Shown here: piece after piece, positions 21,568-32,585 of the stretch
Layout of the letters: the number at the start of each line of letters is the position of its first letter
How positions within the stretch are numbered: position 1 is the first letter of the stretch
Source: Bactericera cockerelli
Taxonomy: Eukaryota > Arthropoda > Insecta > Hemiptera > Triozidae
Reading direction: 5' to 3'
NCBI GenBank assembly: GCA_024516035.1
Contig: CM044959.1
Span: 34,462,662-34,526,661 of the forward strand
Length of the DNA stretch: 64,000 bases
Made by a program: the position numbers and the translations under genes
The notes under the pieces: model-generated
Told to the model about the DNA's origin: nothing
Database searches by the model: none
The model's input: the letters and a program-made list of their open reading frames with translations, nothing else

Positions 21568-23323
21568 GAAATTTCTTCAGATTCTCATCATGCTCCTTCT
21601 GATCTCGTCCACAGATTGTGACATCATCAAGATAGGGATAGGTGCCTGTGAGTTTCTCATCTTCAACGATGCGGTCTATTGTTCTCTGGAAGCTTGCTAC
21701 ACCATTAGTAACGCCAAAAGGAACTCTAAGAAAATGATAGAGTTTTCCTGAGGCTTCAAATGCTGTGAAGTGTTTTTCCGAGTCCATGATAGGTATCTGG
21801 TGATACGCACTCTTGAGGTCAATCACACTGAACACTTGGTTTGTTGAGACTTTAGCAATGACATCTTCAATCCTCGGCAAAGGATACGCATCTAGATGTG
21901 TGAACTTATTGATGGTTTGAGAATAGTCAATTACCATACGAGGTTTATGTCTTCCATCTCGTACAACGAATGCTTGAGCGCGCCAGGATGAGTTGCTTCG
22001 TTCAATGATTCCATCTTGTAGCATGCGTTCTACTTCGGTGTGGATAAATTGTTTGTCTTCGTCTGATTGTCTCCTGCTTTTTGTAACTATAGGATAGCAA
22101 TCTTGTGAAAGGTTAGAGAATAGTGAGACAGGTTCAACGTTAGCAACAGCCAAGTTGCAAATTTTCAATGGTGGACGTGAACCGTGGAATTCTATCTCAA
22201 GTGAAGAGTGAGCTTGGAGCAAGTCATGTCCAAGTATGACGTCACAGCAGAGATTGGACATGATCAGCAAAGTAACATTCTGGTAGGTGTTGTTGAACAC
22301 TTGTAATGTCACTTTACATTGTCCAGAAATGTCCGTGGACAAGGAAGAGTTAGCCATACTTATTTTACCAGAGTAAGGTAATGGTTTGATTTTACATCTG
22401 GACACTAGAGCTTGGCTTATAAAACTGAGTGTTGAACCAGTATCGACAAGAGCTTTGAGAGGTATATTGTTGACGGTGATATCAATAGTAGACTTTTGTA
22501 AACTGTTGGGTGACGCCGCAGTAACAGGAGCAGTATAACATGTCAGAGCAGCAGAAGTCTTGTTGTGTCGCGGCTTATGTGCTGATTGAGTGACTTTGAT
22601 TGACTTTGACTGACAGACTTTCCCGTAATGTCCTGTCTTGGAACAAATAGAACATTGTGCCTCCTTGGCAGGACAAGACGACCGGGGATGCCACTGTTTA
22701 CCACAAAAGTAACAAGTCTTGGAAGTAAAGGCCACAGTATTGTCAGTGGATTCTAAATTTTGAGATGCAGTGACATTGGGCACACAACTAGTCTGGTAAC
22801 TAGACGATTGAAATTCAGCCAGCTCCATAGCTCGGGCTTGATTGAAAGTTTCGTCTAGAGTGAGAGTATTGCTCTCAAGGAGGCGCTGTCGAATGCGGTT
22901 GCTTGATAACCCGCTGATAAACGCATCACGAACATACTCTTGTGTGTAGGTATCAGCTGTGACGGCTTCAAAATTGCACTCCTTGCTCATTTGCTTCAAC
23001 ACTTGTAGGTACTGGTCGACAGTTTCACCAGAGTTCTGTAGACGCGTTGCTAAGCAATGTCGGGCATAGATGACATTCTTAGGTTTGACGTATAATGATT
23101 CGAGAGCGGCAAGGGCTGTAGCGAACGTAGATTTGTTGTCAATGAAGGCGTAGACGTTAGGTGCAAGAAAATTTGTCAGAAGAGTCAGCTTGTCTTCACT
23201 CGTCACGTCTTTGATTTTAGCGACAAAGTTCTGGAACGTTTTCTTCCAGTGCAACCATTGCTTGTCTGCTGATGTAGAAGTAGGCTCTACAGCAAAGCGT
23301 TCGGGTTGTAGGTACTTCTCCAT
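21515..23323 (-). CDS. Retrotransposon Gag-protease-RT, truncated by insertion
   Basis: The ATG at 23321-23323 begins MEKYLQPERF; an open frame extends 6 codons upstream without another ATG. Counting from 23341, Gag spans ~1-205. Two CX2CX4HX4C zinc knuckles lie at ~210-223 and ~230-243. The aspartic protease has LVDTGSTLSF (D300). Reverse transcriptase runs from ~430 with FSVIDLKSAYHQI (~504-516), LRVPFG and the YLDD box (570-573). Gag and Pol are in one frame. From residue 592 onward the frame reads into the inserted element and ends at 21515, so the last 17 residues are not retrotransposon sequence. The thumb and later domains lie at 17133-18914. Confidence 0.92.
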   Translation of the reverse strand: MEKYLQPERFAVEPTSTSADKQWLHWKKTFQNFVAKIKDVTSEDKLTLLTNFLAPNVYAFIDNKSTFATALAALESLYVKPKNVIYARHCLATRLQNSGETVDQYLQVLKQMSKECNFEAVTADTYTQEYVRDAFISGLSSNRIRQRLLESNTLTLDETFNQARAMELAEFQSSSYQTSCVPNVTASQNLESTDNTVAFTSKTCYFCGKQWHPRSSCPAKEAQCSICSKTGHYGKVCQSKSIKVTQSAHKPRHNKTSAALTCYTAPVTAASPNSLQKSTIDITVNNIPLKALVDTGSTLSFISQALVSRCKIKPLPYSGKISMANSSLSTDISGQCKVTLQVFNNTYQNVTLLIMSNLCCDVILGHDLLQAHSSLEIEFHGSRPPLKICNLAVANVEPVSLFSNLSQDCYPIVTKSRRQSDEDKQFIHTEVERMLQDGIIERSNSSWRAQAFVVRDGRHKPRMVIDYSQTINKFTHLDAYPLPRIEDVIAKVSTNQVFSVIDLKSAYHQIPIMDSEKHFTAFEASGKLYHFLRVPFGVTNGVASFQRTIDRIVEDEKLTGTYPYLDDVTICGRDQKEHDENLKKFLSPQKHHFVVKKRRTPH

Positions 23324-23357
23324 GTTGAAAGAATACGACAATTTTTGTACTTTAAAT

Positions 23358-23538
23358 TGAAATGAAAAATAGATGTGAACGTTTGTACATTATTTTATTA
23401 GGACTTGGGAAAAGTTTTAAAGTACAAGAATGATGTGTAGCTGAAGAGTGTCAGTTGGAGAATGGGATCGTTGGACCAGTCTGCTCAGAGGAAGACTGGC
23501 CGAAGTAACACTGGTTCAAATTCTCCAATATTATCACA
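23358..23538 (-). repeat. 5' LTR of the gypsy-type element
   Basis: 181 bp, same sequence as 16939-17119 by eye. It is followed outside by CAACT (23539-23543), the target duplication. Confidence 0.93.
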
Positions 23539-23549
23539 CAACTGCATGG

Positions 23550-23765
23550 TCACATTACGACGGGGGTGTTACCGTCCATTCGCAGGAAACTCACAAACCT
23601 GCTACCCACATTAACATCACCCAGCCTGGGTTGGGACGGAATGCCAGCATAACGAAATCTTCACTTCGCTGGACATTGCTTAACTTCGATGCACCAGTTC
23701 CGGTTGATCGTCGTTGATCCTACAAGAACCGGAGCATTCAACGCGCCATCGACTCTGGCTAATAC
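23550..23765 (-). repeat. SINE-like repeat split by the LTR element
   Basis: CGACGGGGGTGTTACCGTCC continues the GGGTTTAACGTCGCTTTCAA that ends just before 16939; together they match the intact copy near 14044-14090. The rest matches 14345-14525 (CTTAACTT, CGCGCCATCGACTCTGGCTA). Confidence 0.55.
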
Positions 23766-24072
23766 AAGTTTTTAAACCCTGGCATTTGGGTTATTTTTTA
23801 CCTATTTACTAACAACCTCTGCAATTGTAAATAATAAAGTGTTCGTATGATAACTATCCTTTTATATGTCATACGTGTGTGAATATCTGCTAGAATTTCT
23901 CTTAAAAATTTGAACGATGTGATTTTTTTGTCACCGTTTTCATATGTCACTTTTTTAAGGGATAGTTAGGACTCATCATTGGACCAGTTGGATGGTGTTA
24001 ACTATAGCACGGTCACATAACGGATATGCCTTGATTAAAACAAAACATATTCCAATAACATAGCAAGACATC

Positions 24073-24312
24073 TTGATTCAAATTCAAATTCACCACTACA
24101 GACAGCAGGCGACCTACCTATTCGAAAGCATAACATTATCCCCAACTCGAATATTGGAAGGTGCACATGTGTTAGGGCGACATGTGGAATTAATGGAAGC
24201 GAAAATGTATTTTCACTTTGGCACCTTATTTGAGAGATATTTGAATGCCTCCGACCCCGCCAGAGTACCCACCAGCCTACCCCTTCAGGCAACACCACCA
24301 GCATATACCTAG
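24073..24312 (+). other. Weak coding-like ORF, unidentified
   Basis: The last ~40 residues (…MYFHFGTLFERYLNASDPAR…) look coding-like in composition, but I recognise no family and no clear splice signals. It could be an exon relic or chance. Confidence 0.15.
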
Positions 24313-24440
24313 GAGCATGTAGCATGTTGCCTTGCTGCAGAATGTAATGTTTCTATGTTATTGTCTTTCTGTCTTACTATTTCCCTGATATTGCGTATCT
24401 GATCATGACTATTATTTCCATCATATTAAATAGTTATTTC

Positions 24441-24540
24441 TATGAAATTGTTCGCATGATTATTATAATGAACAGTAGATATACAGGGTCTATGATATTA
24501 TTCGCATGATCATTATGATGAACAGTAGATATACACTATA
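24441..24540 (+). repeat. Two-copy 50-bp tandem repeat ending at CAGGGT motifs
   Basis: TATGAAATTGTTCGCATGAT and TATGATATTATTCGCATGAT start 50 bp apart; each unit ends GAACAGTAGATATACA. CAGGGTC and CAGGGTG follow, resembling transposon termini. Confidence 0.65.
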
Positions 24541-25626
24541 TACAGGGTGAACATAAAACCCTACCCCACCCCTTGAATCCCGAGCCCCACCCAAAACGTC
24601 GACAATTCGACTGGAAGATTGCTTTATTTATAAGTTATATTGGTAATAATGATAATAACTTTTTTTATAATATAGTTATTATTACCATGATCATGATATT
24701 AAACTCGTTCTATGATTAATAAATAAAGTTTGAATGTATTTTAGTTATGTCATTTGAAGTTTTTGAAGGGTAGAAAAGGGGTTTTAATCCTACGGAAGTT
24801 CTGTTATATTTTGGTAATCAAATATAAGATTCCTTTAGGAAAATGATGTACCACATAGGTAATCCTAAAGGTTGTGTGATGTTTTGGAGATCAAAGATTT
24901 GAGACCTGGGACAATGTCCCCTGCTAATCACAAGTTGACCTCGTATAGCTCTGTTGCAACGGGACAAATTTTCAAGCTTTGAATTATTAAACTTTAAATT
25001 CTTAAAGCTGCTTATTGTTATAAGAATGGGGCTAAGTTATTTGTCCTGGTAGTTCAGTAGTGAATACGTCAGTCTGGTAATGCAGCTCAGTTACTCTTAT
25101 AATAGAATAACTTTGGAAAGATTTCTGAGAAAAAAGGATACTCATTTTAGGAAAGATATTTTCATAACTTTATACCAATCATCGGAATGGGAAAGCGTTG
25201 AGGAAATTCGTGAAATGAAAATTTACTCATGTCAAGAAATGATACCACATTTTTGGCTGTTGGGTTGAGATAAGACGAGAATGGGGCAACACAGAGCCTT
25301 TATGTGAACCCTCCTCACGTACAAACATGACGGTATTGTTTTATGTTCTGTATTGTTATGTTAAACATTTTTGAATGTGGATTAACTGAAATATTCATCT
25401 GTTTCATTTAATTACAAGGCTTTTAACTAACTCCTCAAACTTACCTATTTAGATATATTATTTTAAAGACAATACTTACATACGTAAGAACGTATTAAAT
25501 ATGTAATTTATTAAAATGAAAATAATAGGTTTTTTCTGTTTTTCGTTGATTCCCAGTAAATACAAAAATTTAGTGAAGTACAAAAACATACCTACTAAGC
25601 ACCCACATTTTGAAATAGCATTAACA

Positions 25627-25724
25627 CAAAGATAAGCCAGGTCATCCTTCAAGTGCGAGCTTGGTGCCCTGTGAGTGGTTGATATGCCGACTTGAGGGAC
25701 GTTCTGACTTATCTTTGTATCTTT
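25627..25724. repeat. Small MITE-like palindrome, ACAAAGATAAG ends
   Basis: ACAAAGATAAGCCAGGTC at the left and GACTTATCTTTGT at the right are inverted. A related copy is at 54412-54518, sharing CCTCAAGT...CGAC / GACTTGAGG and a GTGATTGGTTGA-like centre. Confidence 0.55.
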
Positions 25725-26949
25725 GAATTATAGAGAAGTAATTATTATCTAAATTTCATAATATATTATTAAATTTAAGTTTCTCTCTGTGTGACATTTT
25801 TTCGTTCTCTCGTCAACTCTACCCTCTTTCAATCTTGAATTCCTCCCCTTTTCTTAACTCTACTCCCCTCACTACTTTATCTCTCTCTCTCTCTCTCTAC
25901 TTATCACACACTATTTCTCTTTCACTCTATCACACTCTTTCTCCCTCTCATTCTATCCATCATTAAATTCTTTTGAGTATCTACCCATTTCCTCCCTCTT
26001 CTTTTTCTCTCCCTCTGCCCCTCCATTCTTTTCTCTCTCCACCCCTCCCTCCTTCCTTCCAACACACATAACCATGTTAAATACGAATAAGATCTCTATT
26101 TCTCTGAACTGAAATAGCAAGGAGGAAAATTAAAGTGAACTGCATGAGAAGGGAGCGTAGGTTTCCTGTCCGTAATCACAAGACACGGGGTGGGGGCTCA
26201 AAGAAAGGCTCAGGAAATGGATTCCTTTGAATGAGTGTGTATGTATTTAGGATATTATACTTTAGTGATACATTATAGGTATATTTAGTATGTTGTTAAT
26301 ATGTACATAAAAATATGTAGGATAGTGTTAGTAGGTATATGAGATATTATCCAGGTTGTAATTCCCGGTATTTATTTTATTCTTTACGTTCCTTATGTAA
26401 GGTTTAGACTCGGCATTCAGCCTTTCTCAAAATTTCAAGTTTAATAATTATTCTCCTTTGTGTAGGTTTTCATTGTATGTCTGTGCATTAATATTTCCGT
26501 TATAACAATTTCTAATAATATTCCCTTTAAACGAACGTGTATTAACTGGAAGAGTCCTTTATACAAAATTCAAAAGTTATAAAAGTATTCAACATAAATA
26601 AAGACATGTCACACAATTACCAGTCACTTGCTCTTATAATGTTACTGTTTGTACAGTATACAATATTGTACATGTACATGCTGGCATTTGCTGCGGCCGA
26701 GGGCGTAGCCAGCATCCGACCAAGGGGCTGAGGGGGCAGCCTACAAGCGGGGCTGGATTAACTGTCTGTGGGCCCCAGCAACGAAGCCCCTTTAAAGAAA
26801 AAGCACCCTCCTTTCTCGACCCACTTCATCATCATCATAGGGTGGCGTCATCGTGAACGATGGTAGCCAGACAGTGGAGGAATGACTCAACACTTCTACC
26901 ACTGTCTTTACAAGGAGGCTAATTGACAAGGGCCCCCAGAACCAAGCCA
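25725..26949. other. Low-complexity CT tract and AT-rich sequence
   Basis: 25790-26070 is rich in CTCTCTCT and CCCTCC. The rest is AT-rich with no genes recognised. Confidence 0.4.
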
Positions 26950-27068
26950 ATGCTGGTCTACTCCCTGTTTATATAGTCCCCCAGCCAGACTGCTGGTCTA
27001 CTCCCTGTTTATATAGTCCCCCAGCCAGACTGCTGGTCTACTCCCTGTTTATAGTCCCCCAGCCAGAC
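26950..27068 (+). repeat. 40-bp tandem repeat, 3 copies
   Basis: Three consecutive units of TGCTGGTCTACTCCCTGTTT followed by ATATAGTCCCCCAGCCAGAC. The third has lost four bases (ATAT to none). Confidence 0.85.
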
Positions 27069-29333
27069 TGACCCACTTCACTCCCATCAAATATTATGAA
27101 TTTCATGGAAGAAAAATACAAGAAAAAATTAAATAAATAAAACCCAGAATTTTTTAATGGTGACTTTTTGGAACGGCCATTAGCCATCTACGACCATAAT
27201 TATTATTGTATCTATTCTATGAGCTGAAATGAGCTGAAACCAAGTCAAATTTTCTTCCACAGCATCTGGATTAACTGCTAATGTCCTATGTCTTTAACAT
27301 CAGGCCAGAGTTTACAAACCACTCCTCCCGTCTCTTCATCCCGACGTGTGAAGGTGCACCCAGAGAGATAACTCCACATTTTGTGATGCGAGGAAACAGA
27401 AGAAAGATAAAACGCCTGAGAGGAGCGAAGTGAAATTGATTCACACATCGAATGTTTTGAAAGCAAAGCCCGCTGCGAGGATATTCACTCTTGAAAGCGT
27501 CAGAGTATGAGCAGGCTCTTTAATGGCAGCTTTTCCAGTAAAAAAACTTTTCTTTCCTAAACTTTTTCGAAGCGAAACGAAAAATGTCTTTCAGTTTTGA
27601 GTGAAAGTTATGATATGTTGTTATGTTCTAGTGTGCGTGTGTGTGTGTGCGTGTGGGTGTGTGTATGTGCGTGCGTAGATGTGTGTGTAACTGTGTATGT
27701 GTATGTTTGTGTTTACGAGTTTAGTTCTCCAACGAGACTTAGCTGGCATGATTTACCTCGTCTTCACTGGTGAAGGATCTTGACAAGAGACACAGAGGGG
27801 CGAAGATTTTTTCATGTCTTTTGATCGTTAGGTATTATTGAATGGGTGCCAACTGTTTGGGCCAGTCGAGATATTCTGGTCTATGTTTCATCAATAAATT
27901 CACGATTATTCAGTTAGACCACTAGCTCCGTCGCTGGCCGATGAACTGTTCCAATAATAAACAACTAAGAAAACAACAAAAATGTAAGAAAAGTTGATGA
28001 TTGAAATAATAAATATTGTAATAACGCAGCGTCATAGACTCACGGAATACATCAGTTCTCATAAGAACACTCAAGATAAGCAACGACTCGTGATAGCCCA
28101 ATCTAGGCTGGATGAGGTTATTGTACGCCTCTGGTTTATAAAATTCCGACGGAAAAAGGTAAAAAAAAATTAAACTCTTATTGTATATTACCTATATGTA
28201 ATAAAGGAGTGTTAAAAAAAGGAAAACTTCAAGTAGGAAGATAAACAATTGATATTGGTCTAAAAATGACAGATCTTAAAAGTATTTTTAAGAGGTTATC
28301 TACCCACTTAATCAATTACCATACCCAATGATTTGAAATTCAGTTTAAACCATCACTCTCTACTCTATTTTAACAGTTAGGCATTTCTGTATAGAATATG
28401 TTTAATTAATTATTTATATATTTTCAAAAGTCCACAAAAAATAATAAAAATTTTGTGCTTTGTAAGATACAAAATACCTATAATATATTTTTTGCAGGCT
28501 CAGAGGCGATGTGAATATAATTGCGTCAATTGCGTGTGCTCAGAATAAATCAATTCAATTTTATGCATACCTATTCAAAAGAATTAAAATTACATTTATA
28601 ATCTCAGTACTGTATTGTTTTTGACAACTCACTAGCAGATAGCAGGAGTATTTAATTGCTGTACCGTATTTTACAGAATCTTTACGAGGCTATGTCATTC
28701 TAGATTTTACTTTAGAATGATGATTAAGGCAGGAGAAAATTAAATAGAAGAAAACACTAATAGATGAAAATGCCTTATTGATAGAGCTATTGAGGTGGGT
28801 TTATTCGCAACTATCGAAGATAACTTAGATAAGAATACACTCGAGTACTTTCGAGAAGATTATAAAATTTGCTTTTTAAAACAAATATTTATCTATCTTT
28901 TATGTAACACAAATATTTATCTACTATGGCTTAATGTCACTTTCAATGTCACCTGATAATTTTATTGTTGTAAAACATGTTAAAAAAATGTGAGTAATGT
29001 GGTTGGGAAAACTGTTGCTTTTTTGAATTTCTTGCTTTAAAACATTAAAATAGAAAATAAGAGTTTGGTGTTTTTCATCCCAACAAATAACTGTGTCCGA
29101 TAAAACACACCACTGAAAAAAACACAATTCAAATTCAAATTATCTGTTTTTCCAAGTGAGGCGTTTTTTTATTTATCAGAAACACCTATCTGATGTGAAT
29201 ATGTTATGTAGGTGTTTTCAAACACACATTTCTGAGGTGGTTGCTTTGAAGGGCACATTGTTCTTTTAGGTGTTTTACAACACTATGGTTACCTGCAACA
29301 GTGATTTTATAAAACACTCGATTTGAAAAGTTC
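27069..29333. other. AT-rich sequence with a short (GT)n stretch; no genes recognised
   Basis: 27630-27710 is an interrupted GT repeat. A 62-codon minus frame at 27278-27466 has no recognisable family. Confidence 0.4.
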
Positions 29334-29364
29334 TCACCCACCTTACCATTGGTAAGGTGGGTGA
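29334..29364. repeat. 15-bp perfect inverted repeat with 1-nt centre
   Basis: TCACCCACCTTACCA is followed by T and its exact reverse complement. Downstream (29385-29500) lies a GACGGTTGAAAGGGAGAT block shared with 44780-45010. Confidence 0.7.
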
Positions 29365-30790
29365 CCCTCAAATTCCCCAAATCTCCCTCTTACCCGTTAA
29401 ATTTCCTGCAAATAACGCACTCTCCGAATGCATTATTTAAACGAAATTTGACGGTTGAAAGGGAGATCTGTGGATTTTGAGAGTGAGAGTGCTTTCCATA
29501 ACGGGGGCTTCGTATTATTTTCCAATCCCATCTCTGCTTGATTAATTATTGACATTTCTTCTGTTACAGGCAGTAAACTGATATGAGTACTGCAGTGCAT
29601 TCGTAATTAACTGCAAGGTACCTATAGAAATAATAATATTTTAAGTGAAAAATCATTATTTCTAATAATTTATAAGGAAAAAATTAAAACTCAATTCAGC
29701 AACTTGATCAACTCGATATTTCTTAGGGAGTTCTTGGAAATTTTGATCTGCAAATAAATTGGCTCTCCCGGGAATTTTAAACAGAAACTTTGTACAGTTT
29801 ATTTTTCTCATTTTCCTAGTTGTTTTTTTTCTTCACTTTTTTAAGTGACACTTGGTGTTCACACAATTTGTTTTGTTATAATTCTTCCGCTCTGACTCCT
29901 GCTATCTTCTTGTTTTTCAGGTTTTTTTTTCGTGTTGGGGTTGATTAATTTGTTTTCATTATTGGCTTATTTTGTGTTCGATCTAATTGTCTATTTCATC
30001 TGTAGCTATATTTTAAGGTACTTATAACATGTCAGCTTTAGTAGTCAAACCGAAAATAGGATTTGAAAAGATTCAAAGGACTAAAGAAAATATTTTGGCA
30101 AACATTTTCAGAACCTAAGTTTTTTCTAATTTTTATAAAAGTCTTATTTTCTTGGACTAGGTTTAGCAATGTTTAAACTCAGCTTTACTTTTTTTTCGAC
30201 TTTTTTAGTTCCAACTTTTTTTATAACAATTTCTCTATTTGTTTTTTTTTTCTCGCTCTTGACAAGTTTTCAACTAATTTATTTTCAAAAATTGTTCCGT
30301 AGGTTGTAATTTTTTTGTGGAATTTTGTATTTTTCCCTCCCCCATACCTAATTTTCAGTTTTTGTTTCAAGGGAAATAAAATGAATGAATAAATAATTAA
30401 TCAAAAAGAAAAACAAAAATTTACCGATACCTTCATAATTTATAAACTAGGTCTAACGTACAATGTGAAACCCGCCCCTTAAATCTCATTAGAAGTCAAA
30501 ACAATTAATTAAAATTAAGTCAACTTCTACCGCATTTGTGTAATAAAAATATCGTTTCAATTACGATCTAACAAGTGCATAAACATTAAAGATATAGTTC
30601 AATTAGTGATTTTCCTAGTGCATAAATTCACTCTTAATGGAAGTACGTTTTCAGACTTCAAGGAAAGACCTTTGCTGTGATTACATCATTACCCTTCTAG
30701 AAAGGTAAGATTTTATTATAGTAAAAAACCTTCATTACTGTTTTGTTTATAATTAGCAATCAAATCTTTTTGAGTTTAGTTTTATTAATG
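29365..30790. other. AT-rich sequence, nothing recognised
   Basis: No long frame, tRNA-like head or inverted repeat that I can support. T-rich runs are common at 29820-30310. Confidence 0.4.
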
Positions 30791-30824
30791 ACTAGCGGGC
30801 TACACCCGCTTCGCCAAGCCATCA

Positions 30825-31101
30825 CACACACACCACCCATACATCACACACCACACCCACACACCACACACACACACCACACACAAATCACATACACACA
30901 TCTACACACATTGACACACACACACCCACACCCACAACACAGCCACACTCATCACACACACCCACACATATACACACCCATCCACACACACACACATTCA
31001 CACACACCCACCCACACACACACACACACACAACACAACACACCACACATAAACCACACACATACACATCCACACACACACATCCACACACACACACACA
31101 C

Positions 31102-31190
<89 letters not shown>
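30825..31190. repeat. Long (CA)n microsatellite
   Basis: Interrupted CA-rich sequence with CACAC/ACACC variants, almost pure from about 31100 to 31190. Its open frames are all-Cys/Val or His/Thr artefacts. Confidence 0.95.
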
Positions 31191-31192
<2 letters not shown>

Positions 31193-31244
31193 CATAGCTG
31201 TAAATTTCAAAATCCCGAGCCAAATCTATCATAGCGGATATTGA

Positions 31245-31800
31245 TAATGTAGCAAACTGGCCTATATTTCGAGAACGGTTTGTCAGAATATGGCAACAAA
31301 GGGCTCAAATAAAAGCATGTGATGTTCTGAGACAGTTTTACAATATCAAAAATATAGGTCCTCGCGATAAATTTTAAGTTCCGCGCTGGAATCTGTTAAA
31401 AAACGTGAAAAGTCTGAATAAAAGGAAGAAATTTCGAATATTCTGGCTTATATCTCAAGAACGGTACGTCAGAATGTGGCCTCAAATGTATTAATTGAAA
31501 GCTTGTTTTGTCTAATTTGTTATTAAATAATAAAAAATATAGGTCCTCGCGATAAATTTTAAGTTCCATGCTGGAATCTGTTAAAAAACGTGAAAAGTCT
31601 GAAAAAAAGGTCAAAATTTCGAACATTCTGGCTTGTATCTCCATAACGGTACGTCAGAATGTGGCCTAAAATGAATTAAATGAAAGATAATTTTGTCTAA
31701 TGTGTTATTAAATAATAAAAAAAATAGGTCCTTGCGATAGATTTCAAGTTCCAGGGCAAAGACTGTCTTAAAATCGGACCCTTCCTCAAGGAAATACTTG
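31245..31800 (+). repeat. 185-bp tandem repeat, ~3 copies
   Basis: TAGGTCCTCGCGATAAATTT recurs at 31355, 31540 and (variant) 31725, exactly 185 bp apart. Units also contain ATCTCAAGAACGGTACGTCA-like sequence and GGAATCTGTTAAAAAACGTG. Confidence 0.85.
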
Positions 31801-31990
31801 AGGAAGGTCATAACTCAAGGACGGTTTGGAATTTCGGACTTTTGATAGTGTTCCTGGTGTTTTTCGGCAATTTTACTTGGGGTCGTCTCCCATCAATTTT
31901 TTGCTATCTCTTACCGTTTCGCCTAAACAATTCCTGCACACAGACATACAAAGATACATAGCCCGTCCATATTTCTCATTTATATATAGA

Positions 31991-32504
31991 GATTATGGTG
32001 TTTGAAGAAGAACACGCTTCAATAGTATAATGCCAAACCGCAAAAAATGCACAGAGCGCCAGAGAATATTTTTTTCTTCATTATCCTTATTGAATAATTG
32101 AATTGAATTCGCAGAAAATTTGTGAAATAAATGAAGATAATACTTCAATAAAGGTGACTCAATATTTAAAAGCACCGTTTTCATTTCAGTTTTCCATTTA
32201 AAAAAAGTTGTCGGGGAAAATCATTCGAGTAACATTTTTTTTATGCTGATGTGGTATTTTGTATTTTTCAAATCCAAGGCCAGTTACCTGAAAATTATAT
32301 GACCAAACACACATTTCTGTTTCACGCTCCATTAGTCTCCATTTCACTTTGCTCATTCCACAGCGTCCGCTGTCCAGTTCACCCCTCTCTACCCAATTTT
32401 TATTGAGTTTTATTTGCATAGAAAAACACATTTTATCATGAAATCGGAAGAGATAAAATTTGATGAGTATTTTAATATATTATTATACATATACATACAT
32501 AGTG
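31991..32504. other. AT-rich sequence, nothing recognised
   Basis: No frame or repeat that I can support. Confidence 0.4.
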
Positions 32505-32585
32505 TGTCCCGGTAGCTCAGTGGTCAAGGCGTCTGTCTGGTAATTCAGAGGTGGCCGGGTCGAAACCCAGCCCACAAGTTTACAG
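32505..32585 (+). repeat. tRNA-like head (box A and box B well kept)
   Basis: CCCGGTAGCTCAGTGGTCAA is a near-ideal box A, and GGCCGGGTCGAAACCCAGCC closes as a T-arm with box B. The anticodon arm is irregular, so a SINE head or tRNA pseudogene is likelier than a working tRNA. Related in reverse to 55690-55775. Confidence 0.55.

Larger units (their letters stand above)
16939..23538 (-). mobile_element. Complete Ty3/gypsy-type LTR retrotransposon carrying a nested insertion
   Basis: Two 181-bp LTRs (16939-17119 and 23358-23538), apparently identical by eye, bound the element. In its own orientation the LTRs begin TGTGATAATATTGG and end CATTTCA. The 5 bp before 16939 and after 23538 are both CAACT, a perfect target-site duplication. 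Coding order on the - strand is Gag (two zinc knuckles), aspartic protease, reverse transcriptase, RNase H, integrase; no envelope gene is seen. An AAGCTGGGGTGAA purine-rich tract precedes the 3' LTR. Without the 2651-bp insertion at 18917-21567 the element would be about 3.95 kb. Near-identical LTRs mean a recent insertion. It landed within a SINE-like repeat whose halves lie on both sides. Confidence 0.93.
30791..31990. repeat. Dispersed repeat starting ACTAGCGGGC, with (CA)n and 185-bp tandem array
   Basis: Opens with ACTAGCGGGC and a CGGGCTACACCCGCTTCGCC hairpin, as at 33976 and 54137. Within it are the CA tract (30825-31190) and the tandem array (31245-31800). It closes with CACACAGACATACAAAGATA and TATATATAGAGAT, a tail common in insect non-LTR-like dispersed repeats. 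Confidence 0.5.

Noticed and set aside
27278..27466. 62-codon minus frame as a gene
   Set aside because: No recognisable domain, no splice context and length within chance expectation.
30743..31234. Long His/Thr-rich frame and Cys/Val-rich minus frames
   Set aside because: They are translations of the (CA)n tract and have no coding signature.
32505..32585. Functional tRNA gene
   Set aside because: Box A and box B are good, but the anticodon and acceptor arms do not fold convincingly; a SINE head fits better.
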